NCBI RefSeq assembly: GCF_020042665.1
Contig: NZ_CP083376.1
Location: 1,586,001 to 1,650,000 of the forward strand
Reading direction: 5' to 3'
Source of the DNA: Pseudoxanthomonas sp. X-1
GTDB taxonomy: Bacteria; Pseudomonadota; Gammaproteobacteria; Xanthomonadales; Xanthomonadaceae
Length of the DNA: 64,000 bases
In this document: in pieces, positions 30,120 through 35,961 of the stretch
Layout of the letters: every line of letters starts with the position of its first letter
How positions within the stretch are numbered: the stretch's first letter is position 1
The notes under the pieces: model-generated
Database searches by the model: none
The model's input: only the letters and a program-made list of their open reading frames with translations
What the model was told of the DNA's origin: nothing
Made by a program: the position numbers and the translations under genes

Positions 30120-30199
30120 GCCCCGCCGGGTGATTGCTATCCCGGTATGGATGCCGCTCCCTTATCGCGCATCAGCCTGCGCATTCCTCTCCGTAGTCG

Positions 30200-30445
30200 T
30201 TACTCGCTTGCCGGTGGATCAGGGAGGGGCCTCCAGTGAGTCGGCCTACTGCCGCGCAATGCGAACGGACCAAGCTTGTTGTCTGTGACGCACCACGAGC
30301 CGTTCTTGTCTGATTCTGGGTCGCCGTCCTCGTGCCATGGGTCCGTGGCATCGTCTTGGAACCACGCCACGTACTGCTGGCCGCCTGCGAATACCAAAAT
30401 GGATTCGTTGAATGGCGCAGAGCTAATAGGGAACCACTCACTCAT
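30200..30445 (-). CDS. DUF551 domain protein
   Basis: A protein of 81 residues with the diagnostic pattern of DUF551: EWFPISSAPFNESILVFAGG at the start, WHEDG in the middle and PTHWRPLPDPP near the end. This small phage family is common in variable early regions and has no known function. Its ATG lies inside the previous gene's last codons (8-base overlap). Confidence 0.88.
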   Translation of the reverse strand: MSEWFPISSAPFNESILVFAGGQQYVAWFQDDATDPWHEDGDPESDKNGSWCVTDNKLGPFALRGSRPTHWRPLPDPPASE

Positions 30446-30548
30446 CGCGTTCTCCTTCGGACTCCAGCGGCTCCGGCATCGGGATGTCGCCGAACACGCG
30501 CTGGAAGTCGGGCTCGTCGAATAGGTAGGCGTCGGGGTCGGGGGTCAT
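30438..30548 (-). CDS. Acidic micro-protein, 36 residues
   Basis: It reads MTPDPDAYLFDEPDFQRVFG then DIPMPEPLESEGERDE. Its start shares four bases with the upstream stop, and its stop overlaps the DUF551 start. It is strongly acidic, like many phage inhibitor peptides, but no function can be assigned. Confidence 0.55.
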   Translation of the reverse strand: MTPDPDAYLFDEPDFQRVFGDIPMPEPLESEGERDE

Positions 30549-30694
30549 GAGACCTGCTCTGACCATGGGTTGAGTCCGTTTCGCTCAGAAAGCTCATGCG
30601 CCGCTTGCCGCTGTATCTCCTCGATCGAATCGCCCGAAACAACAACGGAGTCAGTCGATCCATCTGAAAGCTCAAAGTGGATTCGGAAGGTCAT
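30545..30694 (-). CDS. Small phage protein, 49 residues
   Basis: It reads MTFRIHFELSDGSTDSVVVS then GDSIEEIQRQAAHELSERNG. This beta-beta-helix layout resembles a small ferredoxin-like half domain. It overlaps both neighbours by four bases (ATGA junctions). Confidence 0.6.
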   Translation of the reverse strand: MTFRIHFELSDGSTDSVVVSGDSIEEIQRQAAHELSERNGLNPWSEQVS

Positions 30695-30852
30695 TGCGGT
30701 TCCTTTTCATTGAGGTTGGTTTCGCCCTTGGCCTGCTCCAGATAAAATTCCGCCCAATCGTCAGCAGTCTTGGCTTCGCTGTAGGTTTGCGGGCCGTCTG
30801 CAATCCTTTTGCAGGCCATGAGGAGGGCGTTGTACTCGTTGGAAGTCTTCAT
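30691..30852 (-). CDS. Small helical phage protein, 53 residues
   Basis: It reads MKTSNEYNALLMACKRIADG then YSEAKTADDWAEFYLEQAKG. The ATG at 30852 is chosen because it gives the ATGA overlap with the upstream stop. No family recognised. Confidence 0.6.
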   Translation of the reverse strand: MKTSNEYNALLMACKRIADGPQTYSEAKTADDWAEFYLEQAKGETNLNEKEPQ

Positions 30853-30998
30853 CTCGGTTCCTTTGCGATCAGTTGGGCCGGGCACTCCCAGCCGCAGGTG
30901 TAGATTTCGTGGAGCCGCATCGGCACCGCGTAGCCGCCAAATGCGATCAACACGACCCAGCAGATGCGGGTTGCGCGGCGGAGAGATCGATCAGACAC
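30849..30998 (-). CDS. Small membrane protein, 49 residues, GTG start
   Basis: One predicted membrane helix (RICWVVLIAFGGYAV) follows a basic start (SDRSLRRATR), then HEIYTCGWECP with two cysteines. The GTG at 30998 lies inside the last codons of the previous gene, and its stop overlaps the next ATG by four bases. Confidence 0.55.
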   Translation of the reverse strand: MSDRSLRRATRICWVVLIAFGGYAVPMRLHEIYTCGWECPAQLIAKEPR

Positions 30999-31098
30999 AG
31001 ATCACCCCCGCGATGAAGCCCAGCACCGCGCCTAACAGAAGGGCGATCCACACTTCGCACTCCTGTTCGTACAGGTACGATTCGATGTCGTCGGTCAT
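30991..31098 (-). CDS. Small membrane protein, 35 residues
   Basis: It reads MTDDIESYLYEQECEVWIAL then LLGAVLGFIAGVICV. It is a single C-terminal membrane helix after an acidic head, with a four-base overlap to the upstream gene. Two consecutive membrane micro-proteins (this and 30849-30998) suggest a paired role at the inner membrane. Confidence 0.55.
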   Translation of the reverse strand: MTDDIESYLYEQECEVWIALLLGAVLGFIAGVICV

Positions 31099-31277
31099 GG
31101 GGCGGCTCCTCGATGGGCCAAGGCTTTCGCACGTGCCGCCTCTCCCGCTTCTTGGGCGGCCTTCTTGGAAGGGAACCCACTCGCACTACGCGGACCTGCG
31201 ACGAATGCCCACTTACCGTGCCCGACCGGGTGAACCCGAACAGGCCACTGCACATCCACAGCGACAGGCGCGGTCAT
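31095..31277 (-). CDS. Small basic phage protein, 60 residues
   Basis: It reads VAVDVQWPVRVHPVGHGKWA then FVAGPRSASGFPSKKAAQEA. A beta-rich start leads to an Ala/Lys helix, a pattern seen in DUF2188-like small proteins. It overlaps both neighbours by four bases. Confidence 0.6.
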   Translation of the reverse strand: MTAPVAVDVQWPVRVHPVGHGKWAFVAGPRSASGFPSKKAAQEAGEAARAKALAHRGAAP

Positions 31278-31585
31278 GGCTGGGCTCCGGTGGCTTTGGC
31301 CAGGGCAGCCGCTGCGCGCTCCATCACGTACTCGTCGTCGAGCGCAGTCTGTGCGCCTCCGCTGTAGCCGACGATTTCCTGCAGAACCGCAAGTAGCTCC
31401 GGCGCGGCGGCGATCAGGCGGGCGTTGGCTGCAGCCACTGAGCCATCGCGCACTCCGTAGACTTCGCATACAGCCCCATGCTCCAAGCCTTCTTTAGCAG
31501 ACCTAACCCGGCGCATATCTGTCCTAGAAAATTTGTTCTCAACGATTTCAGCGAGACCCCACGGCCCAGGCGTATGCGCGCTCAT
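31274..31585 (-). CDS. Phage protein of the MSAHTPGPW...NARLIAAAPELL type
   Basis: A protein of 103 residues. The opening MSAHTPGPWGLAEI and the centre VAAANARLIAAAPELLAVLQ are hallmark segments of a widespread phage early protein with unknown function. The end is helical. It is coupled to both neighbours by ATGA overlaps. Confidence 0.75.
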   Translation of the reverse strand: MSAHTPGPWGLAEIVENKFSRTDMRRVRSAKEGLEHGAVCEVYGVRDGSVAAANARLIAAAPELLAVLQEIVGYSGGAQTALDDEYVMERAAAALAKATGAQP

Positions 31586-31761
31586 GCCGTCTCCCCGTTG
31601 AGCGCCGCGTACTCGGCTGATCGCGCCAGAAAGTCGCGCGCTTCATCCAGCTGCGTCTGCCACTCAGCAGTGGACTGCCACGAGCTGATGAAGGCTCCAT
31701 CCAGCGCCTTGACCAGCGAAGCCAGAAAGGCCATCGCCTCATGCTCAAGCTGGCTGCTCAT
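31582..31761 (-). CDS. Small helical phage protein, 59 residues
   Basis: It reads MSSQLEHEAMAFLASLVKAL then WQTQLDEARDFLARSAEYAA. Probably two helices. ATGA overlap on both sides. Confidence 0.6.
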   Translation of the reverse strand: MSSQLEHEAMAFLASLVKALDGAFISSWQSTAEWQTQLDEARDFLARSAEYAALNGETA

Positions 31762-32129
31762 GCAGCACGCTCCATCCGCGCTTCGGCGGCATCGGTTGCA
31801 ATGCGCTCCTCTTCCTCGCGGAGGGAGGCTTCGGCCATCTTCGAAAGCTCGCCGTCGATCGCGCGGGCCTGGACCTTCGCCAATCCCTCCAGCGCCCGGG
31901 TGACGCCAGGAGTGAGGCCAAGGCGATGCAGCGCGTACAGCGCGAGCGAAACTTGGGTGTAGTAGTCGCCGCTTAGCGTGCCGGAGACCCAGCTCTCGGC
32001 TTCCCGGATCTTCTTCGTGTCCTTGCGGAACTCGGCGGCACGGCCGTCAATACGCTCCTGCCAGTCCTCGGCAGACTCGACGCGCTCCAGGTGTGCATCA
32101 ATCTCGTGCTCGATTGCTTTGAGGGCCAT
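31758..32129 (-). CDS. Hypothetical helical phage protein, 123 residues
   Basis: The N-terminal half is coiled-coil-like (HEIDAHLERVESAEDWQERI). The middle GTLSGDYYTQVSLALYALHR and the acidic, helical end (MAEASLREEEERIATDAAEA) show no known motif. One base separates its ATG from the upstream stop region. Confidence 0.7.
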   Translation of the reverse strand: MALKAIEHEIDAHLERVESAEDWQERIDGRAAEFRKDTKKIREAESWVSGTLSGDYYTQVSLALYALHRLGLTPGVTRALEGLAKVQARAIDGELSKMAEASLREEEERIATDAAEARMERAA

Positions 32130-32130
32130 C

Positions 32131-32253
32131 TCACACCCCCCACGTCAGGAATGCGAGCAGGCCAACAACGCCCACAACAGCCCCGGCGCAGAACACCACG
32201 GTCATCGCAGCCCACTCGGCGCGGGATGTGCGGATATCGGATCGGATAGCCAT
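32131..32253 (-). CDS. Small membrane protein, 40 residues
   Basis: It reads MAIRSDIRTSRAEWAAMTVV then FCAGAVVGVVGLLAFLTWGV. A basic amphipathic start leads to one long membrane helix ending at the C-terminus. It lies three bases after the stop of the repeat protein. Confidence 0.6.
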   Translation of the reverse strand: MAIRSDIRTSRAEWAAMTVVFCAGAVVGVVGLLAFLTWGV

Positions 32254-32256
32254 GGC

Positions 32257-33279
32257 TTAGGCCTCCACCGGCTTGCCGCCGCGCAGCGTGTACCACGTGT
32301 CGGCCTTGATTCCGTCTCGGCCAGCGATGCCAGCCCACACAGCGATGACCTTGTAGTCGTCGTCTCGCTCAGCGAGGAACAGCGCGTTGCCGTCGCTACC
32401 CATGGCCTTGCCTTCATAGCCGCATGCCATGGCAGCGCCCCGGTAGCCGGTGGCGGAGGCAGCGCCCCGGTAGCCGGTGGCGGAGGCAGCGCCCCGGTCG
32501 CCGGTGGCGGAGGCAGCGCCCCGGTCGCCGGTGGCGGAGGCAGCGCCCCGGTAGCCGGTGGCGGAGGCAGCGCCCCGGTAGCCGGTGGCGGAGGCAGCGC
32601 CCTGGTCGCCGGTGGCGGAGGCAGCGCCCCGGTCGCCGGTGGCGGAGGCAGCGCCCCGGTCGCCGGTGGCGGAGGCAGCGCCCTGGTCGCCGGTGGCGGA
32701 GGCAGCGCCCCGGTCGCCGGTGGCGGAGGCAGCGCCCCGGTCGCCGGTGGCGGAGGCAGCGCCCCGGTCGCCGGTGGCGGAGGCAGCGCCCTGGTCGCCG
32801 GTGGCGGAGGCAGCGCCCCGGTAGCCGGTGGCGGAGGCAGCGCCCCGGTCGCCGGTGGCGGAGGCAGCGCCCCGGTCGCCGGTGGCGGTCTCGCCCTCGG
32901 GTTTGGCGCGCGAGAACGTGTACTCGATAGCCGCCTTGATGATGCCGGGCAGGCCTATTTCGGCACTTACCTTGATCTTGCTGCTGGCGACCTTGCTGTC
33001 CTGCTCGTGCCTGCTGATTTGGCCCGACTGCTCAACCAGCGCAAAGCGCGAGCCGGCCGGCGGGTAGTAGTTGAAGACATCGAGCGGGTACTCGCAGGCA
33101 TGGAAGCCGCGCTTGCACGCCTTGATGTCACCCTCCAGTTCCAGCGTCTCGCCGACCTTGTACTGGACGCGCTCGCCGCCATCGGGGTGGCATGCCAGAT
33201 CCTTGTCGAAGCCCTTGTAGCCGATGAAGACTTCCTGAGGCTCAGCCTTAACTGGAGCCTTCCTGCTGCGCTTGTCCAT
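32257..33279 (-). CDS. Phage protein with 9-residue tandem repeats (DUF7666-like N-terminus)
   Basis: A protein of 340 residues, the first gene of the leftward early operon. The N-terminal domain (about 1-120: VFIGYKGFDKDLACHPDGGE, GDIKACKRGFHACEYPLDVF) resembles small phage domains of the DUF7666 kind. Residues about 130-285 are 17 near-identical copies of G-[DY]-[RQ]-GAASAT, probably a flat repetitive beta structure. The C-terminal part MACGYEGKAMGSDGNALFLA continues the repeat in diverged form and ends WYTLRGGKPVEA. AGAGG precedes the ATG at 33279; a longer frame to 33327 would start inside the -10 region of pL. The molecular role is unknown. Confidence 0.85.
   Translation of the reverse strand: MDKRSRKAPVKAEPQEVFIGYKGFDKDLACHPDGGERVQYKVGETLELEGDIKACKRGFHACEYPLDVFNYYPPAGSRFALVEQSGQISRHEQDSKVASSKIKVSAEIGLPGIIKAAIEYTFSRAKPEGETATGDRGAASATGDRGAASATGYRGAASATGDQGAASATGDRGAASATGDRGAASATGDRGAASATGDQGAASATGDRGAASATGDRGAASATGDQGAASATGYRGAASATGYRGAASATGDRGAASATGDRGAASATGYRGAASATGYRGAAMACGYEGKAMGSDGNALFLAERDDDYKVIAVWAGIAGRDGIKADTWYTLRGGKPVEA
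32431..32889. repeat. 27-bp tandem repeat array, 17 copies
   Basis: Seventeen 27-bp units in frame inside the 32257-33279 gene. On the coding strand each unit is identical except at one base in the second codon (GAC or TAC) and one in the third codon (CGG or CAG). Near-perfect identity implies recent expansion by slippage or recombination. It has no spacers, so it is not a CRISPR array. Confidence 0.95.
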
Positions 33280-33316
33280 GTTCCCGTCCTCTGCCCGGGG
33301 TGGGCTGACGGGAGTC

Positions 33317-33345
33317 ACTATAGGCAATGCCTAGGTAACGTGCAA
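33317..33345 (-). promoter_or_regulatory. Leftward early promoter pL
   Basis: On the minus strand a -35 TTGCAC (33345-33340) and a -10 TATAGT (33322-33317) are 17 bp apart. The start point should lie near 33310, about 30 bp ahead of the first early gene. One repressor palindrome overlaps the -10/spacer and another abuts the -35, so repression in the lysogen is expected. Confidence 0.8.
33321..33333. promoter_or_regulatory. Repressor operator OL1
   Basis: A perfect palindrome TAGGCAATGCCTA around a central A. It overlaps the pL -10 and spacer. It is identical to OR1 at 35938-35950. Confidence 0.88.
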
Positions 33346-33358
33346 TAGGCAATACCTA
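33346..33358. promoter_or_regulatory. Repressor operator OL2
   Basis: TAGGCAATACCTA, one base different from OL1, directly upstream of the pL -35. The centres are 25 bp apart. Confidence 0.85.
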
Positions 33359-33732
33359 GGAATTTCGATAGATTCTCCCAATCGACCCCGGCCGGGCGAT
33401 AGGCGCATGGCCCACATGGCGACTTCAGTAGCGGCCAGGGCGGCCGTCAAGGACTACAGCTAGCGTTGCTTTCTGGCAGCAACGCCTACATGTAGTGTTC
33501 CACGGCACATGAATGACCTCCGGCAACCCGGATGAACGCTTATGAACGCGTATGGAACTGTATGGACATCAAAAAGCGTTACCGAACTTCGGTAACTAAG
33601 ATGTTCCACGCGCTATCATCAAAGCCGTCAATAGCGACCCGATCGATGGTCAGCAGCTTGGCAGACCGGTGGTTCAGGGGAACTTGATCCCCACGCAACG
33701 GTCGGAATGATCCCCCCTAAGGAGTTCTCAAC
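33359..33732. other. Non-coding region with dyad symmetries
   Basis: No gene is seen in this 374-bp stretch. It holds an 8+8 bp inverted repeat (33463-33470 / 33478-33485, GCGTTGCT) and four tandem 10-mers of the type TATGAACGCG (33531-33570). It also holds a perfect 19-bp palindrome GTTACCGAACTTCGGTAAC (33578-33596). It lies between pL and the rightward gene at 33733, whose promoter should be here; no convincing sigma70 promoter was found. Confidence 0.6.
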
Positions 33733-33978
33733 ATGCATCACCTAAAGCACAGCAAGTCGTTCTGGCGGGGCTTTGGTTCTGCATTCGATCTCTTCCCCGG
33801 CGCCAGCCGTCAACAAGCGCGAGCCCAGTTCCTATACGACACAAGGGCTGATATAGCCTTGGCGTCGGCGTGGGAGCAGGTAGGCAAGAGCCTCAACATA
33901 GCCTTGGAGAGCTATGAGCAAGAACAAGCCAGGGAACGGAAGTCAGAGCGGCCAGAAGCAAGGCTTGCCGCCGGCTAA
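33733..33978 (+). CDS. Small protein upstream of DUF2335 gene (moron)
   Basis: A protein of 81 residues with a strong ribosome site (AAGGAG eight bases ahead of the ATG). It reads MHHLKHSKSFWRGFGSAFDL then FPGASRQQARAQFLYDTRAD and ends in a charged helix. The FWRGFGSAFDLF segment is aromatic and amphipathic and could lie on a membrane surface. Its 3' end overlaps the DUF2335 gene by 65 bp in another frame, which suggests co-evolved co-expression. It runs against the surrounding operons, with its own terminator downstream. Confidence 0.75.
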   Translation: MHHLKHSKSFWRGFGSAFDLFPGASRQQARAQFLYDTRADIALASAWEQVGKSLNIALESYEQEQARERKSERPEARLAAG

Positions 33979-34402
33979 ACTTCCAGAAAACAAGGATGAC
34001 CGGGAAAAGGTCATCGAGGCGGAAATCATAAAGGACCCGGCTGTCCTCAACAGGCCGGGTGTTCAGCAAATCTTGATGAGTATGCAGGTCTATCAAGGGC
34101 CTGTTCCGCCTGCAAAGCAGTTCGCTGACTACGAGGCGGCTGTCCCTGGGTCAGGCATGAGACTGATCGATTTGTCAGAAAAGGCTCTAACTGCTCAGAA
34201 CGAGCGCGCGAGTTCTGCTCAGGACGCGGATTACGCGGAGGCGCGTCGGGGCCAGTGGATGGCGTGGTCTCTGGCAGTTTTTGCGATGGCTGGAGGCGTT
34301 GCTTTGGGACTTAACGGCGCCGCTTGGCCTGGCGCACTCTTCGGTAGTGGAGGGTTGGCCGCGATCATCTACTTGTTCATCCAAGGGAAAAAGCGCAGCT
34401 AG
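33914..34402 (+). CDS. DUF2335 family membrane protein
   Basis: A protein of 162 residues. A disordered, charged start (MSKNKPGNGSQSGQKQGLPP) precedes the family core VYQGPVPPAKQFADYEAAVP then GSGMRLIDLSEKALTAQNER. Two membrane helices end the protein (SLAVFAMAGGVALGLNG and ALFGSGGLAAIIYLFIQ). DUF2335 proteins occur in prophages and mobile elements; the function is unknown. A separately transcribed membrane protein beside the immunity region is the usual place for exclusion or other lysogenic-conversion genes, but that is inference. Confidence 0.85.
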   Translation: MSKNKPGNGSQSGQKQGLPPAKLPENKDDREKVIEAEIIKDPAVLNRPGVQQILMSMQVYQGPVPPAKQFADYEAAVPGSGMRLIDLSEKALTAQNERASSAQDADYAEARRGQWMAWSLAVFAMAGGVALGLNGAAWPGALFGSGGLAAIIYLFIQGKKRS

Positions 34403-34405
34403 ACA

Positions 34406-34428
34406 AACCCCGCTCCGGCGGGGTTTTT
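34406..34428 (+). terminator. Rho-independent terminator between convergent morons
   Basis: An eight-base-pair stem AACCCCGC / GCGGGGTT with loop TCCG is followed by further T (five in a row). It ends the DUF2335 transcript. Read leftward, the same stem is followed by TTTGTC and may also end the lipoprotein transcript that stops at 34434. Confidence 0.9.
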
Positions 34429-34433
34429 GGTGG

Positions 34434-34673
34434 CTAATAGCAGAGGTTTGGCGCGTTGTTGCAGATGGCGTCAAGCCTGGCTTCCGTATCCGCAAGCTTT
34501 TGCTGAGCATCTGCCAGGTCAGACTCCAACTGTTCGGCTCGATCCTTGGCTTCCTGCGCCTCGGCGAGCGCGTTTATCGCGTTCACTCGTGTGGCGTCAA
34601 GTTCGTCATAGCTCATGTGCTTTTGGCATCCAGAGATGAGCATTGCCAATGCGATCCCCATTGATAGCTTCAT
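34434..34673 (-). CDS. Small coiled-coil lipoprotein
   Basis: A protein of 79 residues starting at ATG 34673 behind AGGAGGAAGG. The lipobox LISGC makes C16 the lipidated residue. The mature part is one long helix with coiled-coil spacing (ALAEAQEAKDRAEQLESDLA) and two cysteines near the end (ICNNAPNLCY). It is last in the leftward run behind the repressor, so it is probably made in the lysogen. Phage lipoproteins in this position often block receptors or superinfection; that is inference. Confidence 0.8.
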   Translation of the reverse strand: MKLSMGIALAMLISGCQKHMSYDELDATRVNAINALAEAQEAKDRAEQLESDLADAQQKLADTEARLDAICNNAPNLCY

Positions 34674-34694
34674 CCTTCCTCCTGAATCCAAGCT

Positions 34695-35018
34695 TCAATT
34701 GCCGTAAGCGCTACGTCTGTTAACGCGCCCTTGTGGAGGCCGCTGAATACGTGGCTGAGAATAGGGCTGAGGCGGCGAATAGATAGGGGCTTGGTACGGC
34801 TGACTGTATGGATCAACCGTTCCTTCTTGGCCTGTATACGGGTTGTAGTTCCCCTGAGTTGAGTAGTTGTCGTATGGATTGTTATTCGCCTCGCTGCGGT
34901 AGTGGCCTTCGACGTAGGTCCCGTCCGCACGGAAATAGGGCTGGACATAGGTCTGGGCGAATGAACTGCCCGCAAAAGCGATGCAGGAAATCAGGGTGAC
35001 GCATGGCGCAATTTTCAT
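34695..35018 (-). CDS. Secreted Tyr/Asn/Pro-rich protein
   Basis: A protein of 107 residues. The signal peptide (MKIAPCVTLISCIAFAGSSF, cut after AQ) is followed by YFRADGTYVEGHYRSEANNN then PYDNYSTQGNYNPYTGQEGT. This pattern is known from many small exported proteins of gammaproteobacteria and their prophages. The end is Pro/Gln/Tyr-rich and likely unstructured. AAGGAG lies six bases before the ATG. It belongs to the leftward group behind the repressor. Confidence 0.8.
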   Translation of the reverse strand: MKIAPCVTLISCIAFAGSSFAQTYVQPYFRADGTYVEGHYRSEANNNPYDNYSTQGNYNPYTGQEGTVDPYSQPYQAPIYSPPQPYSQPRIQRPPQGRVNRRSAYGN

Positions 35019-35072
35019 TAGCTACTCCTTGCCGTTCTGGGATCGAAAACAACTCGCCTAAGTTTGGCGCAA

Positions 35073-35480
35073 TCATCCGGACTTGCGCCCGCAAATCTGT
35101 AAGCCATCTTCTACAAAAGCATCGACCTCGCATGCATCAACGTATCCGTGCATCCGATCCAACAGATCGTCCAACTGAGGGTCCGTCAGGTCCGATAGAT
35201 ACGGAACGCCCCTAGTCATCAGGAAATGCGTCACCGCGATCTGCCATCCGTAATTATTGGCGATCACCATAATCTCGTGCATGGCCTTCGCGCGCGGGGA
35301 CACGTCTACCGCCTGTAGCTCAGCCCAATTGGGCAGTGCTGCCTGCGCCACCTTATCGGGTTCAGGCGGTTTTTCTGCGCCTACCAGCCGCAGGTCTCTC
35401 GGCTTCCCCGCCTTCCTTTTCGACCGCTGGGCCACCAGCTCCGCTAGCTTGTCGATCTCCTGATCCAGATTGAACCCCAT
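35073..35480 (-). CDS. Hypothetical protein encoded behind the repressor
   Basis: A protein of 135 residues. A strong GGAGG six bases ahead supports the ATG at 35480. It reads MGFNLDQEIDKLAELVAQRS, then a Lys-rich patch. A folded helical part follows (ALPNWAELQAVDVSPRAKAM; PQLDDLLDRMHGYVDACEVD). Its first 119 bp overlap the end of the repressor gene in a different frame. The function is unknown; a link to repressor control is possible from position. Confidence 0.75.
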   Translation of the reverse strand: MGFNLDQEIDKLAELVAQRSKRKAGKPRDLRLVGAEKPPEPDKVAQAALPNWAELQAVDVSPRAKAMHEIMVIANNYGWQIAVTHFLMTRGVPYLSDLTDPQLDDLLDRMHGYVDACEVDAFVEDGLQICGRKSG

Positions 35481-35883
35481 GTTCCGCCTCCAGTCTCTCT
35501 CGCAGTGCAATAGCGTTGCGTAGTGCGGTGGCGAACTCCTCGGGGGATCGCTCGATATCCAGCACCTCATTGGCTCCGAGTCGGACAGACTCCTTCGCCA
35601 GCCTGATCGCGGCAAGGATGATCTCTGCATCCAGTCGCGTGGGTTGCGACGCTGGCTGGCTGCCCATGTCGGCGGCCGATAGCCCCCAGTGCTCGGGCCC
35701 GACTACATCGCTGAAATACTGGAACAACTTGAACAGACGGGCCTTCGAAACACGGCCATGCTTCGTCCAGTCATAGGTTGACTCTGGCTTGACCCCGAAA
35801 TGACGGGCAAGTTCTGACCTGTTCACGCCCTTCCGGACGCGAGCTGATTCGATTGCTGCGCCGAGCGCCTGACCTGTAAGCAT
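35362..35883 (-). CDS. Phage repressor (CI-like, XRE HTH)
   Basis: A protein of 173 residues. The N-terminal HTH reads LGAAIESARVRKGVNRSELA then RHFGVKPESTYDWTKHGRVS, typical of lambdoid repressors. A following helical part (LFKLFQYFSDVVGPEHWGLS) ends in a low-complexity basic tail. There is no S24 peptidase domain, so induction would not be by LexA-like self-cleavage. An operator (35877-35889) covers its start codon, consistent with autoregulation. It is divergent from the cro-like gene. The region beyond about residue 135 overlaps the next gene. Confidence 0.88.
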   Translation of the reverse strand: MLTGQALGAAIESARVRKGVNRSELARHFGVKPESTYDWTKHGRVSKARLFKLFQYFSDVVGPEHWGLSAADMGSQPASQPTRLDAEIILAAIRLAKESVRLGANEVLDIERSPEEFATALRNAIALRERLEAEHGVQSGSGDRQASGAGGPAVEKEGGEAERPAAGRRRKTA

Positions 35884-35889
35884 TGCCTA
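35877..35889. promoter_or_regulatory. Repressor operator OR3
   Basis: Read on the minus strand as TAGGCAATGCTTA, one mismatch to the consensus palindrome. It covers the repressor start codon and abuts a possible -10 (TATTAG, 35892-35887). Occupation should block repressor synthesis. Confidence 0.75.
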
Positions 35890-35913
35890 ATAGCACCACG
35901 CAGACCGGTGGTG

Positions 35914-35926
35914 TAGGCAATGCCTT
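35914..35926. promoter_or_regulatory. Repressor operator OR2
   Basis: TAGGCAATGCCTT, one mismatch at the last base. It overlaps the first bases of the pR -35. The centres of OR2 and OR1 are 24 bp apart. Confidence 0.83.
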
Positions 35927-35954
35927 GACACCCCGCCTAGGCAATGCCTATAGT
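35925..35954 (+). promoter_or_regulatory. Rightward early promoter pR
   Basis: A perfect -35 TTGACA (35925-35930), 18-bp spacer and -10 TATAGT (35949-35954). The spacer contains OR1. The expected start point is near 35961, one base from the cro-like ATG, so the message is likely leaderless. Confidence 0.83.
35938..35950. promoter_or_regulatory. Repressor operator OR1
   Basis: A perfect TAGGCAATGCCTA palindrome lying in the pR spacer and touching the -10. It is identical to OL1. Confidence 0.88.
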
Positions 35955-35961
35955 CGCGGCC

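Noticed and set aside
32431..32889. Regular 27-bp repeats as a CRISPR array
   Set aside because: The units are directly adjacent with no spacers, stay in frame and form part of a protein; there are no cas genes.
32431..32889. Diversity-generating retroelement target
   Set aside because: Variation is limited to one G/T and one G/A position, is not adenine-directed across many sites, and no reverse transcriptase or template repeat is seen in the window.
31978..33348. 456-codon plus-strand frame over the repeats
   Set aside because: It encodes monotonous Gly/Ala/Pro repeats caused by the other strand; the minus-strand gene has a ribosome site, promoter and folded ends.
35944..35961. Upstream ATG of the cro-like gene
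   Set aside because: It lies within operator OR1 and the promoter, before the likely transcription start; the ATG at 35962 is used instead.
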